From: Spirochaetales bacterium
GTDB taxonomy: Bacteria; Spirochaetota; Spirochaetia; Sphaerochaetales; Sphaerochaetaceae
NCBI GenBank assembly: GCA_028719825.1
Contig: JAQYLW010000032.1
Coordinates: forward strand, 1-32,876
DNA length: 32,876 nt
Direction of reading: 5' to 3'
Position numbers and translations under genes: made by a program. Under the pieces are notes generated by a model, which worked only from the letters and a program-made list of their open reading frames with translations, made no database searches and was not told where the DNA came from. Of this stretch, positions 18,198 through 27,733 are shown in pieces. The first letter of the stretch is position 1. Every line of letters begins with the position of its first letter.

Positions 18198-18268
18198 CAG
18201 GGATAGAGGGATTCGAACCCCCAAAGGCAGAACCAGAATCTGCAGTGTTACCATTACACTATATCCCT
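18198..18268 (-). tRNA. tRNA-Gln(CTG)
   Basis: Minus strand AGGGATATAGTGTAATGGTAACACTGCAGATTCTGGTTCTGCCTTTGGGGGTTCGAATCCCTCTATCCCTG; anticodon loop TTCTGGT. Confidence 0.93.
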
Positions 18269-18286
18269 AAACAAACAACAAGCGTT

Positions 18287-18315
18287 ATTATAATTGCTTT
18301 ATATAAAAAAAGCAA
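18287..18315 (-). promoter_or_regulatory. tRNA-Gln/tRNA-Glu promoter TTGCTT-N17-TATAAT
   Basis: Minus-strand reading; the -10 lies 18 nt before the tRNA-Gln 5' end. Confidence 0.65.
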
Positions 18316-18342
18316 CATAAAACGCTTGCCTATAAACTATGC

Positions 18343-21237
18343 TTATATCAATTTTTCGCTAACAGAAGCATAAGACACGGTAACTCTTGAGCTGTATGGC
18401 AGTTCAACACCGAACTCTCCGTTATTATCCATAACATTTATATTATTGAAGTAAATCTTGGCTTTTCCTTGATTGTACGGAAGATGAACCGTAACACTAC
18501 CCTGATTGTTATAACCTATATATTGCAAAGGATCCTTACCAAGGTTACCAAGGTGACTCCATCCTCCCCCATCTTTCGCATTTACTCTTATGGTAATATC
18601 TTCGCTTTCAGTGTTTATTATAAACTTGCCGTAGAAAGAATCATTATGCTCTAAATTCTTGTATTTAATATATCCGGCTTGGTTTTGAGTTCCTTTGGTG
18701 TTACTGGCAGCCTCAAGCTTGCCGTCTGAGCTTGTTTCAATCTGTTGAGATGGAGTCCACCAGTCCCCTGCACCATAAGAATGTTGTATTTTTGAATTGA
18801 TCTCCTGAAGACGCGGTCGCGTTGCGCTTCCAAGAATCTTAACAAGCTCTTCTGCACTGCTAATAGGATTATACACTTCAAATGTGAAGGACGACGGAGA
18901 GCCGTATGTAGGACTTACGGTAATTGTTACCTCTCCTGTTTTGTTAATAGTAATAACACCTTTTGCATCTATGGAAGCAACACTTGGATCAGATGATGAA
19001 TAAGATAAATTCTGCATCGTTGCGTTTATAGGCTCAACAGATGCGTTCAACGCATAAGACTTTGTTGTAAATGGGAGATAATCAACTATGGGATTTTCTA
19101 TGGTTACGCCCGTATCTATAACACTTACAACTCTAAAGTATATTGTTTTACTATGAGCATTGCCGTCTCCATCCTCCACAACAAGAGTAAGGGTATTTGC
19201 ATCCCCTTGACGAAGTGAAAGAATGTCCATGGAAGCATCAAGAATAATGGATTGAACCTCGCCAAATACGCTTGAAGATTTAATAAGTGTATTATTTACA
19301 AGCCAACTGTATTTTACCGCCCCTTCTATTTCAGCTGGAATGCAAAGCGTTTGGGGAGAAGAAGGAGTTACCAGAATATCTCTTGCTTCAACATCATTGT
19401 TGTTAATTCTAAGATCAAAAGAATCAATGGAAGGCTGAGTAAATGTGATGGTTGGTATAACAGGTGTAAATGTATTTGAGGCTTCCGAAAGTTCGCTGTC
19501 CGGATTAAAGGTTTCTGTTTTTAAACTGTCATTCATTGATTTAACAGCATAGGCATAGCTTGTGTTTGCATACAGGTTTTTATCGGTGAATGTAAAGTCG
19601 CTATTATCCTCTACATTGATTACGGACACTGCCTGTTCTTCAAGAACTCCGTTTACATAGCGATACACTTCGTATGATGTTGCATAAGCATCTTCCGGAG
19701 TCCATGAAACAACAAGGCTCTTTCCTCCGTCTGCAGTATTTTCCGTTACGCTTGGAGCTTTTACGGGCCTTAATCGAATGCTTACCGTCTTTTCACTTGT
19801 GTATGTGATATTTGTGTTGTCCTTTGAAGTAACGGTTATCTTTGTGGTTCCCGGTTTCTTGGCAACAAGGTTTGCAGATGTATAATCCTCATTTGCCGGT
19901 GTTACAATAAACAAGGAGTCATCATCAAAGCTCCACTTAACGTCCTTTATAGTTGCATCTGATGGCAAAACAACGGAATCGAGTTTGAACGAATGTCCCT
20001 GAACAATATATGAATCCGGCATTTGACTTTCGACAATTGAAACGCTTTCAACAAGAACTTTTGGAGTAAATTCATTTGATTTGAATTCTTTTGTTTCTCT
20101 GCCGTATGGTGTGCGTGCAACGGCAGTTACTATATAATTATCCCCTCTTGTGAGGCTGTATTCAAATGTGTAAGAAGCATTCTGAGAAGCATATTCATTG
20201 CCGTTCAACATCCTTGTTTCAAGTATTTCTCCGCTGTTTGCTTTTTTAAGAACAAGCGCTACTTGATCATAAATAAGTGCACCTCTGACATCGGTATTTA
20301 CCCACGAAACCTTAAGGTCTTTTGTAGGATCTTCACCATAGCCGAGAGAAAGTTTAATCGCATTTATTTCAGACGGAATATTTTCGCCTTTCACCTTATA
20401 CAATTCGGCATTGTCGGGCTCGGACACCTGGTTTGAATAAATTTGAAACGCCTCGCCACCTACTTTCAACAACAGATACTCAGTGCTGCCCTTGGTGTAG
20501 TAGATTCCAAAGTATCCATACCCTGTTCCGGTTACCGGAATATTTGAAGTTGTGAATGTTACAGAAGTCACTCCTTCTGCAGGCTTAGAATCTATAACCT
20601 CGTATTCCCCCGAAGTGTAGTCGTTTTTATAAAAGAACTTTACCGTCATATCCGTAACTTCTTCTGAGGTCATTACTTCCCTTATAACCCCTTCCACATT
20701 GCTCGCTTCTGTCCAATCAATAGTTATTTTAACAGAACCTGTGAGGGCTTCTCCTTTATTCACGGCTTTTAAGGGAATAGTAGCCTTGTTTTCACCGGAT
20801 ACAGTTACGTTAAGGTTTTGTTTGCCTGTTCCTTCATACAGCAAAACTCTTGTATCCTGAGCCTGTTCAAGATAGGCCTTAGCTTCTGCTTTATACGATC
20901 CGACTTTAACGTTTTGAATGTCTATTTCAACACTTTTTTCTGCATCGGCAATAGCTTCACCTGAGTAAATTAAGCTGTCATCCTCCAGTGATGTGAGTGT
21001 TACGGTATAGTACTCGGCCGCTACAAGGGATGTGTTGTTCGGTTTTACCGTGCGTTTTACAGCCCCTTGTGGTTCAGAGGAATTGTTAAGAGCGGGTATT
21101 ACAACCCTTACAGTTGTACCCTCTTGCTGAATGTCACCGGGTAAAGTGGAATTTTCCGGAGAATGTAAATTCATCCTACACGAAAAAACTGTAATTAATA
21201 CTGCAAATACAAATACTGTTTTTAAATACTTTTTCAT
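18343..21237 (-). CDS. Large surface lipoprotein with bacterial Ig-like (Big_2) and fibronectin type III-like domains
   Basis: Lipobox LITVFSC; SVVLPSDATIKDVKWSFDDD...KPGTTKITVTS and ASVEPINATMQNLSYSSSDPSVASIDAKGVITINKTGEVTITV (Big_2); VSWTPEDAYATSYEVYRY...YAYAVKSMN (FN3). Confidence 0.8.
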   Translation of the reverse strand: MKKYLKTVFVFAVLITVFSCRMNLHSPENSTLPGDIQQEGTTVRVVIPALNNSSEPQGAVKRTVKPNNTSLVAAEYYTVTLTSLEDDSLIYSGEAIADAEKSVEIDIQNVKVGSYKAEAKAYLEQAQDTRVLLYEGTGKQNLNVTVSGENKATIPLKAVNKGEALTGSVKITIDWTEASNVEGVIREVMTSEEVTDMTVKFFYKNDYTSGEYEVIDSKPAEGVTSVTFTTSNIPVTGTGYGYFGIYYTKGSTEYLLLKVGGEAFQIYSNQVSEPDNAELYKVKGENIPSEINAIKLSLGYGEDPTKDLKVSWVNTDVRGALIYDQVALVLKKANSGEILETRMLNGNEYASQNASYTFEYSLTRGDNYIVTAVARTPYGRETKEFKSNEFTPKVLVESVSIVESQMPDSYIVQGHSFKLDSVVLPSDATIKDVKWSFDDDSLFIVTPANEDYTSANLVAKKPGTTKITVTSKDNTNITYTSEKTVSIRLRPVKAPSVTENTADGGKSLVVSWTPEDAYATSYEVYRYVNGVLEEQAVSVINVEDNSDFTFTDKNLYANTSYAYAVKSMNDSLKTETFNPDSELSEASNTFTPVIPTITFTQPSIDSFDLRINNNDVEARDILVTPSSPQTLCIPAEIEGAVKYSWLVNNTLIKSSSVFGEVQSIILDASMDILSLRQGDANTLTLVVEDGDGNAHSKTIYFRVVSVIDTGVTIENPIVDYLPFTTKSYALNASVEPINATMQNLSYSSSDPSVASIDAKGVITINKTGEVTITVSPTYGSPSSFTFEVYNPISSAEELVKILGSATRPRLQEINSKIQHSYGAGDWWTPSQQIETSSDGKLEAASNTKGTQNQAGYIKYKNLEHNDSFYGKFIINTESEDITIRVNAKDGGGWSHLGNLGKDPLQYIGYNNQGSVTVHLPYNQGKAKIYFNNINVMDNNGEFGVELPYSSRVTVSYASVSEKLI

Positions 21238-21626
21238 AATACTCTTTTATGCCACAGGGCAATTCCTTTTATTCTTGCATACATTTGGCTGCGCTTTAAT
21301 GTTTTTAGCATTTCGCTACGCTTGCATGCTTTTTTTAGCAAATTATTATTTTTCCATACAAAACTTGTCAAATGCGTACATAAAAGAAGGGCGTAGAGAA
21401 AAAAATTGTATTTTTCATTATATTAAGGTATAAAAGCCGAAAAACCCCTATTTTACTGCCATTTTTTGGGTAATTCTACAATTAGTAGAGTCAAATTTAC
21501 CCTTTAATTATAAGAAAAATACCCATTTTCTACGCTTATGAGGCGTAGAAAAACAACACAAGGGAGATAATTGATTAACTCTATAATTTAAAAAAAACAT
21601 ATATTAATTAAAGTTTGTTAAATCAA

Positions 21627-21664
21627 AAGCACCCATTTCCCGTTAATTTGGGATATGAGTGCTT
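21627..21664 (-). terminator. dnaJ terminator
   Basis: Minus strand AAGCACTCATATCCCA-loop-GGGAAATGGGTGCTT followed by TTGATTT; 14/16 arm complementarity. Confidence 0.65.
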
Positions 21665-21686
21665 ATTTGTGGTTTTTGAATTATTA

Positions 21687-22829
21687 TTACGAAATAGGCA
21701 TAAGAGTTGGTTTTTCGTTGTTTGGAATTTCATCCTTAAGCATTTTTAGCAGTTCCTTACCGCGTGATGATAGGGATGTGGGGGTTGTAACATACAGCTT
21801 TATATACAAGTCGCCCTTTGCAAACAGTTTTCCTCCTTCAGACAGCGCACCTTTACCCTTAAAGCGCAACATTTTATCCGTAGTGCTCCCTGCAGGTATT
21901 TCAATACGCAGTTTTTCGCCCGTAATATGCTCAAATTCAACCGTATCTCCCAAAGCAGCCTGAACAACGTCTATAGGCATTTTACAATATAGATCGTTGC
22001 CGCTACGAACGAAATTTCTGTTTTCTTTAACGGTGATGTACACATACAAATCCCCTGCATTACCCTGTGGGGATTCATCGCCCATACCTCGTATCAGTAT
22101 TCTTGAACCCGAAGCAATACCTGGTTGTATATCAACAAGGAGCTTTTCTTTTTTACGCACCACTCCCTTACCTGAGCAATCCGGACAGGGCTTATCCACA
22201 ACAGTTCCTTCTCCTCCGCATGTTGGACATGTAGATCTCATCTGAAAGAATCCGTTAGATCTTACGCTATATCCGGAACCGCCGCATGTTGGACATTTCT
22301 TTCTGGTACTGCCGGCAGCCGCACCTGTTCCCGAACATGATGAGCACTTTACATATCTTGAATATGCAACCTCTACTTTGGTCCCCTTTATAGCCGTAGC
22401 AAGATCTATGGCTATATCATGCCTAAGTGATGCTCCCTGAGCTTGTGATGAATAATATCCGCCGTTTGAATATCCGCTATGCGTAAATCCGCCTGAAAAT
22501 ATGTTGTTTATCATATCGGAGAAAGAACCAAACCCCATATCGCCGAAGATGTCGCTAAAATCACGATAGACGTTGGAATAGTTCCCTGCCCCTCCGGCTC
22601 CTTCTACACCGCTGAACCCGTACTGATCATACATGCTGCGCTTCTTGTCATCGCTGAGAATCTCATATGCCTCAGTTGCTTCCTTAAAGCGTTCCTCCGC
22701 CTCTTTATTATCGGGATTTCTATCGGGATGGTTAGCCATAGCAATTTTTCGGTATGCTTTTTTTATCTCTTCAAGCGACGCTTTTTTATCTACGCCTAAA
22801 ACCTCGTAATAATCTCTTTTTCCTGCCAT
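21687..22829 (-). CDS. dnaJ: Chaperone DnaJ
   Basis: [31 protein letters not shown], four CxxCxGxG zinc repeats. Confidence 0.97.
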   Translation of the reverse strand: MAGKRDYYEVLGVDKKASLEEIKKAYRKIAMANHPDRNPDNKEAEERFKEATEAYEILSDDKKRSMYDQYGFSGVEGAGGAGNYSNVYRDFSDIFGDMGFGSFSDMINNIFSGGFTHSGYSNGGYYSSQAQGASLRHDIAIDLATAIKGTKVEVAYSRYVKCSSCSGTGAAAGSTRKKCPTCGGSGYSVRSNGFFQMRSTCPTCGGEGTVVDKPCPDCSGKGVVRKKEKLLVDIQPGIASGSRILIRGMGDESPQGNAGDLYVYITVKENRNFVRSGNDLYCKMPIDVVQAALGDTVEFEHITGEKLRIEIPAGSTTDKMLRFKGKGALSEGGKLFAKGDLYIKLYVTTPTSLSSRGKELLKMLKDEIPNNEKPTLMPIS

Positions 22830-22915
22830 TTAACAATTCCCCTTATACGCAAACAAGACGCACCTCTTCCTTTTTGGGATTCAGTGCGTCTGAATGCTAT
22901 TTTATTAAAAACGCA

Positions 22916-24847
22916 TTATTTCTTTTCATCGTCAACAACGGTGTATGAAGCATCCTCTGCCTCCTTAGGTCCGTTATCGGCATTGTTGTTACCTGCGTTT
23001 TCAGATGTCGATGAAGCATTCTTTTGCTGTTCTGCGGCAGCTGCCTTGTAAATCTCCTCGGCAAGCTTATAAGAAGCAGTTTGAAGCTCCTCGCTTCCCT
23101 TTTTGATCTCCTCTGCACTTGCACTTTGATTTTCAAGGATCTTTTTAAGTGCTTCCATCTTTTCCTCTATGGTCTTTTTATCCTCTGCGCTTACCTTGTC
23201 CCCGTATTCCTTTAAGGATTTTTCGGTTGCATATATAAGGTTGTCGGCTGTATTTCTTGCATTTACCTTTTCAGCCTGTGCCTTATCCTCTTCGGCATGC
23301 GCCTCGGCATCCTTAACCATTTTTTCTATCTCTTCCTTAGGAAGTCCGGATGAAGATTCAATCTTGATCTCCTGTTTTTTACCGGTTCCAAGATCCTTTG
23401 CGCTAACCTGAACAATACCGTTTGCATCGATATCAAACGTTACTTCAATCTGTGGCACGCCACGGGGAGCTGCAGGAATTCCAACAAGATCAAACTTTCC
23501 GAGAACCCTGTTTTGAGATGCTATTTCTCTTTCTCCCTGAAGAACAACTATCGATACGGCTGTTTGGTTGTCCGCAGCAGTTGAGAACACCTGACTTTTC
23601 TTTGTAGGAATAGTTGTGTTTCTTTCAATGAGTTTTGTATTGATACCACCCATTGTTTCTATTCCGAGTGAAAGCGGTGTAACGTCAAGAAGAAGAACGT
23701 CTTTAACGTCTCCCTTAAGGATTGAACCCTGAATACTTGCTCCTATTGCAACAACTTCATCGGGGTTAACTCCTTTATGAGGTTCCTTACCGAATATCTC
23801 TTTTACCTTAGCCTGAACTGCCGGTATTCTTGTACTTCCTCCTACAAGGATGACCTCATCTATGTCGCTTGCACTAAGTCCGGCATCCTTTAAGGCGTTC
23901 CTACAAGGAATGGCTGTTCTTTCTATAATATCCGATGTCAACTGATCGAACTTTGCCCTTGTAAGCGAAACCTGAAGGTGTTTAGGACCGCTCTGATCTG
24001 CCGTGATAAACGGAAGGTTAATCTCAGTAGTCATTGAAGATGAAAGCTCAATCTTTGCTTTTTCTGCGGCATCCTTCAGTCTTTGAAGAGCCATTTTATC
24101 GTTTCTGAGGTCTATGCCGTTGGCTCTTTTAAAGTCGTCAGCAAGCCACGAAATAAGAACAGCATCTATATCATCTCCTCCGAGATGCGTATCACCGTTT
24201 GTGCTTTTTACTTCAAACACTCCGTCTCCGAGTTCCAAAATTGAAATATCAAATGTTCCTCCGCCGAAGTCGTAAACTGCTATTTTTTCGCTCTTGTTTT
24301 TGTCCTTTCCAAGTCCATAAGCAAGGGCAGCAGCTGTGGGTTCGTTGACTATGCGCTTTACATCAAGGCCTGCAATTCTTCCTGCATCCTTTGTTGCCTG
24401 TCTTTGAGCATCGTTGAAGTATGCAGGTACGGTGATAACGGCCTCTGTTACGCTTTCACCAAGATAATCCTCGGCTGTTTTCTTCATCTTTTGAAGAATT
24501 GCAGCGCTTATCTCTTCGGGGCTGTATTCCTTGCCGCGGATATCAACTTTAACGGTTCCGTTTGTTCCTTTTACAACTTTATATGGGAGTTTTTTATCGT
24601 TTTCACTCATTTCTTCAAACTTGTTTCCCATAAATCGTTTAATAGAATAAATAGTGTTTTCCGGATTTGTTACAATCTGGTTTTTAGCACTCTGTCCTAC
24701 AAGGCGTTCTCCTTTGCCCGTAAATGCAACGATAGACGGCGTTGTTCTTCCACCCTCTGAGTTAGCTATAACAACAGGATCGTTTCCTTCCATAACAGCA
24801 ACACAGCTATTTGTTGTTCCAAGGTCAATTCCAATAATCTTTCCCAT
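22916..24847 (-). CDS. dnaK: Chaperone DnaK (Hsp70)
   Basis: [21 protein letters not shown]...[14 protein letters not shown]...; GGAGAT Shine-Dalgarno. Confidence 0.98.
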   Translation of the reverse strand: MGKIIGIDLGTTNSCVAVMEGNDPVVIANSEGGRTTPSIVAFTGKGERLVGQSAKNQIVTNPENTIYSIKRFMGNKFEEMSENDKKLPYKVVKGTNGTVKVDIRGKEYSPEEISAAILQKMKKTAEDYLGESVTEAVITVPAYFNDAQRQATKDAGRIAGLDVKRIVNEPTAAALAYGLGKDKNKSEKIAVYDFGGGTFDISILELGDGVFEVKSTNGDTHLGGDDIDAVLISWLADDFKRANGIDLRNDKMALQRLKDAAEKAKIELSSSMTTEINLPFITADQSGPKHLQVSLTRAKFDQLTSDIIERTAIPCRNALKDAGLSASDIDEVILVGGSTRIPAVQAKVKEIFGKEPHKGVNPDEVVAIGASIQGSILKGDVKDVLLLDVTPLSLGIETMGGINTKLIERNTTIPTKKSQVFSTAADNQTAVSIVVLQGEREIASQNRVLGKFDLVGIPAAPRGVPQIEVTFDIDANGIVQVSAKDLGTGKKQEIKIESSSGLPKEEIEKMVKDAEAHAEEDKAQAEKVNARNTADNLIYATEKSLKEYGDKVSAEDKKTIEEKMEALKKILENQSASAEEIKKGSEELQTASYKLAEEIYKAAAAEQQKNASSTSENAGNNNADNGPKEAEDASYTVVDDEKK

Positions 24848-24913
24848 AATATTTATCTCCTTTTTTTTTATCTTCTTTATATGACACCGATTTTACCGTG
24901 TCACTTATATACT

Positions 24914-24930
24914 TGCAAATAGCGTGCCAA
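24914..24930 (-). promoter_or_regulatory. Candidate sigma-54 (-24/-12) promoter upstream of dnaK
   Basis: Minus strand TTGGCACG-CTAT-TTGCA, versus the general consensus YTGGCACGN4TTGCW. Confidence 0.65.
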
Positions 24931-24977
24931 TTTTACTTAATTTATTGTATTACAACAAGTTATCGCAAAAAAAAATA

Positions 24978-25003
24978 AAAGCCCTGCACATCGGCAGAGC
25001 TTT
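24978..25003 (-). terminator. grpE terminator
   Basis: Minus strand AAAGCTCTGC-cgatgt-GCAGGGCTTTTATTTTTTTT. Confidence 0.75.
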
Positions 25004-25027
25004 TTATACCCGTAATTTGGGTAATTT

Positions 25028-25642
25028 TTACTCATGTTTTCCCTTTAAGATCTTAACCTTTGCGGGGCGAATCACCTGAGAATGCAAGGCGTAACCCTTT
25101 TGCAGTGTAAGAACTACCTTGTCGTTTTCATCCTCTGTGCCTTCTTCACAAAGGCAGGCCTCGTGACGGGAGGGATCATAATCCTTGCCCACATCGTCTA
25201 TTTCTTCTATTCCCCATTTTTTAAGAACGGTGAGGAACGAAGTTTTGATAAGCTCTATTCCTTTTTTCACACTTTCGTCGGCAGATGATGAAAGCGCTGC
25301 ATCAAAACTGTCAAGACACGGGATGAGGTCCTTTATAATCTCTTTGTTTGCAAATGACACGGCATCCTCTTTGTCGCGCTGCATTCTTTTTTTTGTATTT
25401 TCACAATCTGCAACGGCACGGAGCATTTTGTCTTTATGACTGTTAACAAGGGCTTCAAGCTCTGTAATTCTATCCTTTAACTGTTCGGCTTCCGATTTTT
25501 CCTTAATGTCGCTTTCGTTTTGATTATCATTGTTGACTACCTGTTCCTCATTAGGTTTTTTCTTGTCTTTTTCCTTATCTTCCATATCCGCCTTTTTTTT
25601 AGAATTATGGTTTTGTTTATCGTCTGTATTGTTTTTGTTCAC
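25028..25642 (-). CDS. grpE: Nucleotide exchange factor GrpE
   Basis: RAVADCENTKKRMQRDKEDAVSFANKEIIKDLIPCLDSFDAAL...VGKDYDPSRHEA...VLTLQKGYALHSQVIRPAKVKI; GTG start with upstream GAGG. Confidence 0.95.
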   Translation of the reverse strand: MNKNNTDDKQNHNSKKKADMEDKEKDKKKPNEEQVVNNDNQNESDIKEKSEAEQLKDRITELEALVNSHKDKMLRAVADCENTKKRMQRDKEDAVSFANKEIIKDLIPCLDSFDAALSSSADESVKKGIELIKTSFLTVLKKWGIEEIDDVGKDYDPSRHEACLCEEGTEDENDKVVLTLQKGYALHSQVIRPAKVKILKGKHE

Positions 25643-25669
25643 TTTTATTACCTCGTAGGTTTTTTTTAA

Positions 25670-25698
25670 ATGATAGAAAGATTATTTTTAAAAATCAA
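25670..25698 (-). promoter_or_regulatory. grpE promoter TTGATT-N17-TATCAT
   Basis: Minus-strand reading. Confidence 0.55.
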
Positions 25699-25754
25699 GT
25701 TGCGCTTTTTTATTGACATATCACGCAGATCGGTGTTTGAAATATCACTTTAAA

Positions 25755-25783
25755 TAGACCTTTACTTTTTAATTCAATATAAT
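25755..25783 (+). promoter_or_regulatory. lptC promoter TAGACC-N17-TATAAT, 8 nt before the ATG
   Basis: ...CAATATAATTATTAGCAATGATAAAG; no Shine-Dalgarno. Confidence 0.6.
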
Positions 25784-25791
25784 TATTAGCA

Positions 25792-26349
25792 ATGATAAAG
25801 CATTTACCAATCTTCGCTTTTATTCTGCTATTGTCGCTTATATCTTGCAAAAACGAAATTATTGAAACAAAGGCAATAAACTATCCCGATATATCATTAA
25901 AGAATGCTAAATATCTTTTAGGCAGAGAAGATGGCGATAATGTGATGTTCAATGCCGAGGAAATGAATATCTTTTTAAAAGAGAAAAACGCAAAGCTTTC
26001 CCATGTATCCTTTGAACAGAAAAAGGATTCAAACGGTGAACTGTTTGTTTCGGGAAAAGCAGACAATGCCGATATCAACACTGAAACTCTATTAAGCGCT
26101 CTTAGTGGAAACGTAATGATAATTCTGCATGAAGGAAACAACTCAATAACGGCAGAAAACATCAATTGGAACAAGGATACCCAAAACGTAGAAAGCAGTG
26201 GCAGAGTAGAACTCAGATACGATGATATAAGCATAGACGGAGTTAATTTGACGGGGAATCTTCAAAGCGGAGTATTCACTTTTTCCAAAATAAAAAAGGG
26301 CTTAATCAAGGACAATGCAAAATCAGAGGAACAAAAAGATGATAAATAG
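25792..26349 (+). CDS. lptC: LptC-like LPS-export lipoprotein
   Basis: Lipoprotein signal, LptC/OstA-like beta-strand pattern, position directly upstream of lptA-lptB. Confidence 0.65.
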   Translation: MIKHLPIFAFILLLSLISCKNEIIETKAINYPDISLKNAKYLLGREDGDNVMFNAEEMNIFLKEKNAKLSHVSFEQKKDSNGELFVSGKADNADINTETLLSALSGNVMIILHEGNNSITAENINWNKDTQNVESSGRVELRYDDISIDGVNLTGNLQSGVFTFSKIKKGLIKDNAKSEEQKDDK

Positions 26350-26968
26350 ACGTTTGTTAGTATTCCTGTTATGCTCGATTTTGTTGCCGTTATACGCTTT
26401 AGCCGATGATATAACCTTTTCCTCAGGCTATACACGCGTTGTGATGAAAGGCGAAAACAGAACTGTAGAACTTACCGAAAACGTTACCGTCAAATCGGGC
26501 CAAATAGACATAAAGGCTAATAAAATCATAATATCGGGCGAAAACTATTCTTATCTTCAATGCATAGGAAATGTACAAGTAATAGACCACGAACGCGATA
26601 TAACATTAAATACTTCAATGCTTTCATACAACAGAAGCACGGAATTTATAACCATAGACGGATGGGTGGAAATGCAAGACTCAAAGAATGAAGTAAGCGT
26701 GTCCTCCGCATGGCTTGAATTTGACCTGAACGGAGGAATTCTGCGTTTACAGTTGCAAACAAAAATCTTAAAGAGCACATCTAAGGGTCCTATGGTTTGC
26801 AAGGCAGACAACGTTACCTACGACAGAAACAGCGAAAAAATCACACTCCTTGGCAATGCCGAGGTGGAATGGAATAATGACACATATAAGGCTCAAAAAT
26901 TGTCGGTTGATTTAAAAACCGAAGAAATAGTTATGACCGGTGATATATCAGGGACAGTAAATGGATAA
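26339..26968 (+). CDS. lptA: LptA/OstA-like periplasmic protein
   Basis: DDITFSSGYTRVVMKGENRTVELTENVTVKSGQIDIKANKIIISGENY...CIGNVQVIDHERDITLNTSMLSYNR is OstA-like; start overlaps the lptC stop. Confidence 0.78.
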   Translation: MINRRLLVFLLCSILLPLYALADDITFSSGYTRVVMKGENRTVELTENVTVKSGQIDIKANKIIISGENYSYLQCIGNVQVIDHERDITLNTSMLSYNRSTEFITIDGWVEMQDSKNEVSVSSAWLEFDLNGGILRLQLQTKILKSTSKGPMVCKADNVTYDRNSEKITLLGNAEVEWNNDTYKAQKLSVDLKTEEIVMTGDISGTVNG

Positions 26969-27713
26969 CAGCGATTTAGTAAAACAGGAAAACAACATAC
27001 TCTCCATTGTGGGACTACAGAAATACTATGGTAAAAAATACGTGGTAAGAGGAATATCCTTTTCTATGAAAAGCGGGGATATTGTGGGCCTATTGGGTCC
27101 AAACGGAGCCGGAAAAACCACCACCTTCTTTATGATTGTAGGTTTTATTAAATCGTATGGCGGAAAGATTTTTTTGAACAATGAAGATATTACGCATCTT
27201 CCTATGTACGAAAGATCAAGAAAAGGCCTTGCCTATCTTCCTCAGGAGCCCTCTGTGTTTCGCAAATTATCGGTTGAAAACAACATTCGCCTTGTTCTTG
27301 ATTCCAGACGTGATTTAACCACAAAGCAAAAGGAGGACGAATGCGAGCGCCTTCTTAATGAATTCGGTATTGCGGGACTTAGAAAACAGCCGGGATACAC
27401 ACTCTCCGGAGGTGAGCGAAGAAGATGCGAAATAGCTCGCTGTCTTGCTTCACGTCCTAAGTTTTTACTTCTTGATGAACCATTTGCCGGTATTGACCCC
27501 ATAGCAGTAAACGAAATAAAGGGCATAATACGCCATCTTAGTGAGATAGGAATAGGAGTGATTGTTACGGACCACAACGTAAGGGATGCCCTTGATGTTA
27601 CAACAAGGGGCTATATTATCAGCAACGGCAGCATTATCGTATCAGGTAACAAAGAAGAACTTATGAGAAACAAAACAGCCATAGATGTTTACTTTGGCGA
27701 GGATTTTAAATAA
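26961..27713 (+). CDS. lptB: LPS export ABC transporter ATP-binding protein
   Basis: GLLGPNGAGKTTTFFMIVGF, GLAYLPQEPSVFRKLSVENNI, YTLSGGERRRCEIAR, FLLLDEPFAGIDPIAV. Confidence 0.93.
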   Translation: MDNSDLVKQENNILSIVGLQKYYGKKYVVRGISFSMKSGDIVGLLGPNGAGKTTTFFMIVGFIKSYGGKIFLNNEDITHLPMYERSRKGLAYLPQEPSVFRKLSVENNIRLVLDSRRDLTTKQKEDECERLLNEFGIAGLRKQPGYTLSGGERRRCEIARCLASRPKFLLLDEPFAGIDPIAVNEIKGIIRHLSEIGIGVIVTDHNVRDALDVTTRGYIISNGSIIVSGNKEELMRNKTAIDVYFGEDFK

Positions 27714-27733
27714 CGCGTCAAAGGGAAAGCTGT

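Noticed and set aside
21627-21664. GAGTGCTT / AAGCACCC near dnaJ as a possible CIRCE (HrcA) operator
   Set aside because: The spacing is 22 nt rather than 9 and the element lies downstream of dnaJ; a terminator explains it better.
22897-23136. 79-aa basic ORF antisense-frame at the end of dnaK
   Set aside because: Same strand as dnaK but an alternate frame of its repetitive A/E-rich tail; no initiation signal.
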